Source of the DNA: Clostridium_AD estertheticum_D
GTDB lineage: Bacteria > Bacillota > Clostridia > Clostridiales > Clostridiaceae
Assembly: GCF_018861295.1 (NCBI RefSeq)
Contig: NZ_JAHLDM010000004.1
Location: 62,001-126,000 of the forward strand
DNA: 64,000 nt
Direction: 5' to 3'
Shown here: positions 60,075 through 64,000 of the stretch, piece by piece
How positions within the stretch are numbered: the first letter of the stretch is position 1
How the letters are laid out: each line of letters begins with the position of its first letter
Program-made: the position numbers and the translations under genes
The notes under the pieces: generated by a model
Told to the model about the DNA's origin: nothing
The model's input: only the letters and a program-made list of their open reading frames with translations
The model's database searches: none

Positions 60075-61247
60075 TTATCGATAAGAATTTCTTAGTACAT
60101 CTACAACATCCTTATGTGTCATTTCACATGGATTTGCTGTAAACAGAAAACCGTTAGTTTCGCGAGCATTGGTCGCAATTTTATCAAATTCATCAGGCGA
60201 GATACCATAATCGCTCATTTTAAGTTCCGCCATACCACAGGCCTTTTGCAAGCCCACAAGCGCAGTGATGAAATCCTCCGGCTTATTCGCTTCTTTGATT
60301 CCCATTGCCTTTGCCATCGCAATAAATCTCTCATCACAAGCATTCTTGTCAATAAAGAATTCATAGAACGCTCTTGAAATCATAATAAGTCCTGCACCGT
60401 GAGGCAACTCCTGATGATATGCACTCATTGCATGCTCAATAGAATGCTCAGCAGTAGTAACGCTCACAGTCATAACTATACCAGAAAGGGTGTTTGCAAA
60501 TGCCATGTGTTCTCTTGCCTCCATATCGCTACCGCCTTTTACCGCACGTGTAAGATATTTAGCTGCATTTTCAATAGCAGTCAGTGCATACATATCACTC
60601 ATAAGACTTGCATATTTTGAAATATAGCTTTCTGTAGAATGGAAAAGTGCGTCAAATCCTTGATAAGCGGTAAGTTTAGATGGAACCGTCTTCATAAGTT
60701 CAGAATCGATTATAGAAATCAACGGGAATAAACGATCATCACCACCAAATCCAATTTTTTCATTGGTTTCATCATTTGTTATAACACCCCACTGGTCTGC
60801 TTCTGAACCAGTTCCTGCTGTTGTAGTAATACAAATTACCCCAAGCGGATCATTTGAAATCGCTTTGCCTTTTCCAGTACCACCAGAAATATAATCCCAG
60901 ATATCTCCATCATTTGTTGTCATTGCCGCCATTACTTTTGAGGCATCAATAACACTGCCACCACCAAGAGCAACAATAAAATCACATCCGTTATCTCTTG
61001 CTGTTTTTGCTCCTGCTATAACCGTGGACTTCAACGGATTTGTCTGTACTTTATCAAAGACAACACTTTCAACACCTGCTATTGTAAGTTCCTCAATAGT
61101 TCGTTTAAGGGAACCATTTTCTTTAGTTGATTTTCCGTTTGAAATAACTACCATTGCCTTTTTGCCAGGTAGTTTCTGCTCATGCAATTCGTTAAGCCTT
61201 CCACATCCGAAAATAAATCTTGTTGGTACATACATATTAAAGTTCAT
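60075..61247 (-). CDS. Iron-containing alcohol dehydrogenase
   Basis: 390 residues from ATG 61247 (GGAGGAATTAAAA upstream); an ATG 5 codons earlier overlaps that site. Group III ADH: VPTRFIFGCGRLNEL, LGGGSVIDASKVMAAM, TTAGTGSEADQWGVI, and metal ligands in ALFHSTESYI and TTAEHSIEHAMSAYHQELPHGAGL. It is the most diverged of the four paralogues and resembles lactaldehyde/1,3-propanediol-type members at the N-terminus. Second gene behind MerR-type promoter H. Confidence 0.92.
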   Translation of the reverse strand: MNFNMYVPTRFIFGCGRLNELHEQKLPGKKAMVVISNGKSTKENGSLKRTIEELTIAGVESVVFDKVQTNPLKSTVIAGAKTARDNGCDFIVALGGGSVIDASKVMAAMTTNDGDIWDYISGGTGKGKAISNDPLGVICITTTAGTGSEADQWGVITNDETNEKIGFGGDDRLFPLISIIDSELMKTVPSKLTAYQGFDALFHSTESYISKYASLMSDMYALTAIENAAKYLTRAVKGGSDMEAREHMAFANTLSGIVMTVSVTTAEHSIEHAMSAYHQELPHGAGLIMISRAFYEFFIDKNACDERFIAMAKAMGIKEANKPEDFITALVGLQKACGMAELKMSDYGISPDEFDKIATNARETNGFLFTANPCEMTHKDVVDVLRNSYR

Positions 61248-61313
61248 TTTTAATTCCTCCATTTATTTAAAATATTATTTATATCAAACTCCGATTATTG
61301 AGTTCGATATAAC

Positions 61314-62045
61314 TTAGCGTGCTAAATCAATCTGCACATCTATAGAACTTCCTAATCCTTTTATTACAGATAAATCACAATCAACCTTTCCCATGTTTAC
61401 CTGCTCGCCATAGATTTTAGACTTTTTTTCATCTTCAAAGAGGATTGTAAAATAGTTTACATCCCGTTCAAAGTTAATATCGCCGTTCATCCAGCCGTTA
61501 TGGACATCCTTTTCATCATATTTCAAAGGATCTTTCATTACACCAGAATAGTCATGAGAGAAGCGGTTTATATGCACCGTATATGGCAGACGGGACAACA
61601 GTTCCTTTGAAGATGTGGAATTATTTAAAGTGGCCGGAATTACCGTATCTCCAACCGTCATCGTAATAGCTGTACCATTCTTAATCGTACGGGTAGCCAT
61701 ATTAGAACCTTTCGGAAGAACTTGCGCGGAGTCATTCGAAGCTTTACTCGATGTATCTTGAACATTTCTACCTTCTATGGTAGAGGAAGCCTTTTCAACC
61801 GAGGAACTTCCTGCAGAGCATTTTTCATTACTGTTAGCTTGATTTCCGCTACATGCAGTCAAAGAAACCATCATTAATTTACTCGATGTATCCTGAACAT
61901 TACTACCTTCTATGGTAGAGGAAGCCTTTTCAACCAAGTAACCTCCTGCAGAGCTTTTTTCATTCCTGTTATCTTGATTTCCGATACATGCAGTCAAAGA
62001 AATCACCATTAAAATTGTCAGTGTAGGTGTCAATAATTTTTTCAT
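61314..62045 (-). CDS. Cyclophilin-like lipoprotein with a duplicated N-terminal region
   Basis: 243 residues from ATG 62045 (GGAGG 7 bp upstream). The lipobox SLTAC (Cys20) and the following ~40-residue Ser-rich linker occur twice in tandem, so a second SLTAC lies about 45 residues later, inside the mature linker. The C-terminal cyclophilin-like domain (about 125-243) has MTVGDTVIPATLNNSTSSKELLSRLPYTVHINRFSHDYSG and YFTILFEDEKKSKIYGEQVNMGK. First gene behind MerR-type promoter H. It is probably a surface lipoprotein with unknown ligand. Confidence 0.8.
   Translation of the reverse strand: MKKLLTPTLTILMVISLTACIGNQDNRNEKSSAGGYLVEKASSTIEGSNVQDTSSKLMMVSLTACSGNQANSNEKCSAGSSSVEKASSTIEGRNVQDTSSKASNDSAQVLPKGSNMATRTIKNGTAITMTVGDTVIPATLNNSTSSKELLSRLPYTVHINRFSHDYSGVMKDPLKYDEKDVHNGWMNGDINFERDVNYFTILFEDEKKSKIYGEQVNMGKVDCDLSVIKGLGSSIDVQIDLAR
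61743..62012. repeat. 135-bp tandem duplication within the lipoprotein gene
   Basis: Unit 1 is 61743-61877 and unit 2 is 61878-62012; the period is 135 bp, exactly 45 codons, so the frame is kept. The units differ at roughly one position in ten and cover the end of the signal peptide plus the linker. Confidence 0.85.
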
Positions 62046-62364
62046 AAACAAACCTCCAGTAATGTTTTTGATTTGGATATAACCATATTAATACAACCAA
62101 TAGTGTTGAATGTTATTGGAGAGTTAAAGTCTATGTAAGGCTTGACACTCTGGATCGTTTAGTGTAATCCATTCCCCTGATTTATATCTATCCAAAATAT
62201 CCGATAATTTCATTTTTTCTTTTTTTGGTGAATTTATAAACTATAAGTTTACACGACTATATTTGTACTAATTCGTATTCATTCGTGCCTAATCCAATCT
62301 TAACTACATGCTCAATGCAATCTTTCCATTCCGTTTAAAACAATTATTTGTTTGTGTTTGTATC

Positions 62365-62395
62365 AGCATATCACTTAAGGTTAACTTTAAGTCAA
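62365..62395 (-). promoter_or_regulatory. MerR-type promoter H (lipoprotein-ADH-acetyltransferase-FMN reductase)
   Basis: Minus-strand TTGACT (62395-62390), 19 bp, TATGCT. The spacer dyad is TTAAAG-TT-AACCTTAA. A ~320-bp leader with no visible gene precedes ATG 62045. Confidence 0.8.
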
Positions 62396-62412
62396 GTCTT
62401 TTTCATAAAAAA

Positions 62413-62433
62413 ACGCAGCAATTTTTGCTGCGT
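62413..62433 (-). terminator. Terminator of the second MerR gene
   Basis: ACGCAGCAA (62413-62421) pairs with TTGCTGCGT (62425-62433) around a 3-base loop. Seven T follow on the minus strand. It insulates the MerR gene from promoter H, 20 bp further on. Confidence 0.88.
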
Positions 62434-62511
62434 AGAATGGGATTATTGGAATATAGACAAAATTAATGGAGGCATCGTCAATATGACCGCCTCCATTATT
62501 AGAACCATCGG

Positions 62512-62931
62512 TTAAGATGTTACTTCTTCGGTATCCTGCTGATTCGCTTTGTCATGTATCTTTTCTGTACCTGCCTCAAGAGCTGTCTTATAATACCAAC
62601 ATTTATACTCTATGACTTCAAGTGTTTTCTGCAACGATGCCATCTGTTCATCTATAATTCTTTTTCTATCAATAAACATTTCATATCGTTCACGCAATGT
62701 GGCATCTCTCTGTTCGCACCAGTCTATGAATACTTTAATATCTTTAATGGACATTCCCGTATTTTTTAGGCATTCAATAATTTCCAGTGCTCCTAGATCA
62801 ATATCTGAAAAAGAGCGTATACTGGATTCTGAACGTTCCAAATTAGGAAACAGACCTTCCCTATCGTAGTATCTTAAAGTTGAAGCTGATAGATTGAATT
62901 TTTTTGAAACCTCTCCAATGGAATATTTCAT
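62512..62931 (-). CDS. MerR-family regulator, second of two
   Basis: 139 residues: MKYSIGEVSKKFNLSASTLRYYDREGLFPNL (helix-turn-helix and wing), a dimerisation helix (about 80-115) and a short charged tail. Two cysteines (IECLKNTG and DWCEQR regions) are placed as in electrophile-sensing MerR proteins; classical metal-binding motifs are absent. Its own leader contains the perfect dyad AAAGTTAACTTT, the same core as promoters C-H, so it is the best candidate for their common activator. AAAGGAG precedes ATG 62931 by 10 bp. Confidence 0.93.
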   Translation of the reverse strand: MKYSIGEVSKKFNLSASTLRYYDREGLFPNLERSESSIRSFSDIDLGALEIIECLKNTGMSIKDIKVFIDWCEQRDATLRERYEMFIDRKRIIDEQMASLQKTLEVIEYKCWYYKTALEAGTEKIHDKANQQDTEEVTS

Positions 62932-62954
62932 GTTTGGCTCACTCCTTTTTACAA

Positions 62955-62985
62955 TAACCTAAAGTTAACTTTTATATACTTTATC
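62955..62985 (-). promoter_or_regulatory. AAAGTTAACTTT dyad in the leader of the second MerR gene (probable autoregulation site)
   Basis: The dyad at 62961-62972 lies 30 bp before ATG 62931. A TATTGT-like -10 follows on the minus strand, but there is no TTGAC -35 and the spacing differs, so it may be a repression or weak autoregulation site and not a MerR-activated promoter. Confidence 0.55.
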
Positions 62986-63128
62986 TTGCCGTACATGACA
63001 TTTCCGCAACTTCAGATTTTATAATAAAACAATGATGTGCAATATGGACTTTTAAATTTATCTCAAACAGAAAACCACTAATCAAGAACTTATTCTACTT
63101 AATCGGTGGTCTATCTACTCATTATGAT

Positions 63129-63334
63129 TTATTTCAGTTTATTGTATTCATCATTCGTTACCTGTTCACACCGTTCATTGCTTACATTATTTACTATTTC
63201 AGTTTTTTTAGAACACATGTTTTCTTGTTTTTTATTCAGGTATTTATTGAAAAACTCCGTGGGTTTATCGAACGAAATGAGATCTTTACAATCATAAAAA
63301 TCACCCTGCCCGGCATTTGGAACAATATACGTTT
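63129..63334 (-). pseudogene. 3' fragment of an exported hydrolase paralogue
   Basis: The frame reads YIVPNAGQGDFYDCKDLISF and FFNKYLNKK, matching the C-terminus of 35618-36721 (LVPKAGHADLYDRTDLIPF … FFNKYLNKK). It then continues past the normal stop for ~30 unrelated residues ending DEYNKLK. Stops just upstream show that the rest of the gene is gone, and the catalytic His of AGHAD is replaced by Gln. A scrap with the same end (EEYSKLK) lies near 59370, so this segment was itself duplicated. Confidence 0.75.
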
Positions 63335-63354
63335 ACTACACCAATTTATTCTCC

Positions 63355-63738
63355 TTAAGTTTTTTCATGTTTCGCCAAATCAAAAGTAACCTTAATATTA
63401 CCATCACCAGCAACTTGTACAAAGCTGACCGCATCCTCAATATATCCGAGACTGGTATATTGATAAGAACTTGAGAAGGTTTTATAGAACGCCACCAGAC
63501 AGCTATCTCCGTAAAGCATTATATCTCCGGCATGAATTTTTCCCGGTTGCTTAGAAACTGTAGGAAGCGTATTCGATAAATAATAGTATTTTTCATTGCC
63601 GTTTAGTTCGCTCATATCAACTGTGAGCGGAAATTGTTTAACTAACGCCTGCGTCGTTTGATTATCATAAAACTTTGCCGGAAATACCTTGTTCCCAACC
63701 GTAATAATCAAACATAGCATCGAAATTGCTTTTTTCAT
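63355..63738 (-). pseudogene. Internally deleted copy of the cyclophilin-like lipoprotein
   Basis: 127 residues, in frame: MKKAISMLCLIITVGNKVF joins the first 11 signal-peptide residues directly to the cyclophilin-like domain. Compared with 57994-58533 the lipobox cysteine and the whole linker (about 53 codons) are missing; the rest is ~90% identical. The junction lies at the similar segments ATCAAAC/ATCAAAT, so slippage between short direct repeats explains it. If expressed it would have only a truncated hydrophobic start and no lipid anchor. Confidence 0.82.
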
Positions 63739-63787
63739 GTTTAATATCCTTTCTGTGTAAACTAAAATAATAGCATTTTGCTACGAT

Positions 63788-63867
63788 ACACAATACATTG
63801 CCACAAATCAATCATCGCCATATAATCTACAATAAGATGAAAACAACAGAATTACTCCTGACTGGTT
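63788..63867. repeat. ~80-bp dispersed repeat, copy 3
   Basis: Same block as 58583-58659 and 59421-59500. Here too its right part is the 3' end of an acetyltransferase gene copy. Confidence 0.75.
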
Positions 63868-64000
63868 TCAATTTTCTTAATAATTTTCGCAGGAACACCA
63901 CCTACAATAACATTTGCAGGTACATCCTTGGTCACAACTGCACCAGCGGCATAGCACCGTCACCAATTGTAGTGCTTCCTGAGAGGCGTCTATCATTACC
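63853..64000 (-). pseudogene. Internally deleted acetyltransferase copy, running off the window
   Basis: The 3' end matches 59485-60063 (GGVPAKII-type end, then SQE stop). At about 63955 the sequence jumps across most of the hexapeptide repeats to the segment that corresponds to 59962 in the intact gene. About 400 bp are missing and the frame is lost, so it is non-functional. Together with 63355-63738 it forms a decayed duplicate of an acetyltransferase-lipoprotein module. Confidence 0.75.

Overview
The window looks like a chromosomal stretch of a low-GC anaerobic Firmicute (class Clostridia, probably a lachnospiral or clostridial fermenter). The evidence is the AT-rich intergenic DNA, strong AGGAGG-type ribosome binding sites, an [FeFe]-hydrogenase-like electron-transfer subunit, many iron-dependent alcohol dehydrogenases, several flavin/Fe-S ene-reductases and MerR, HxlR and TetR regulators typical of that group. 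No rRNA, tRNA or CRISPR array is visible. The species cannot be fixed from the sequence alone.

Layout. (1) 1-9.3 kb, plus strand: the 3' part of a molybdopterin oxidoreductase gene, followed by a NuoF-like and a NuoG/hydrogenase-like Fe-S subunit. A molybdenum cofactor block comes next (mobA, mobB, a Moco-type riboswitch, moeA, a second molybdopterin-binding-domain gene, moaA and a moaC-MOSC hybrid). moaA carries a frameshift, and moaC survives only as an N-terminal stub joined to a MOSC domain. (2) 9.3-22 kb: a more AT-rich mosaic with a chemoreceptor, an IS66 remnant, a second full-length molybdopterin oxidoreductase without partner subunits, a TetR/esterase pair, a transposase remnant that truncates a hydrolase gene, a frameshifted DsbA-like gene, a GT1 glycosyltransferase, an intact hydrolase paralogue with a small upstream protein, and an SDR dehydrogenase. 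(3) 22-25 kb: a two-component system next to two genes that share a triple 11-bp repeat upstream. (4) 25-63 kb, almost all minus strand: a large redox island. It holds four iron alcohol dehydrogenases, five intact and one broken FMN-reductase/flavodoxin-like proteins, two ene-reductases, an Fe-S aldo/keto reductase, a carboxymuconolactone-decarboxylase-like protein, a cupin, a tautomerase, hydrolases, a DUF362 protein, an ABC exporter with an adenylate-forming ligase and an Ntn amide hydrolase, and five cyclophilin-like proteins, most of them lipoproteins.

How it works together. Eight promoters between 27 and 63 kb share the MerR architecture: a TTGAC-type -35, exactly 19 bp, a TATRAT-like -10 and a dyad (AAGTTAACTT or GGAGT..ACTCC) in the spacer. 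Two MerR genes, at 25.0 and 62.5 kb, bracket these promoters. I infer a coordinated regulon, resembling the AdhR/NmlR electrophile and aldehyde responses, that controls a reductive detoxification island. Within it sit an HxlR-controlled flavoprotein operon and a TetR-controlled ene-reductase/MFS/alcohol dehydrogenase operon.

The island also shows heavy local turnover: duplicated and internally deleted genes, dispersed 20-135 bp repeats, and debris typical of conjugative elements. Most long genes are intact, and frameshifts cluster in the remnant zones, so they look more like real decay than general sequencing error. Resequencing is needed for the homopolymer cases.
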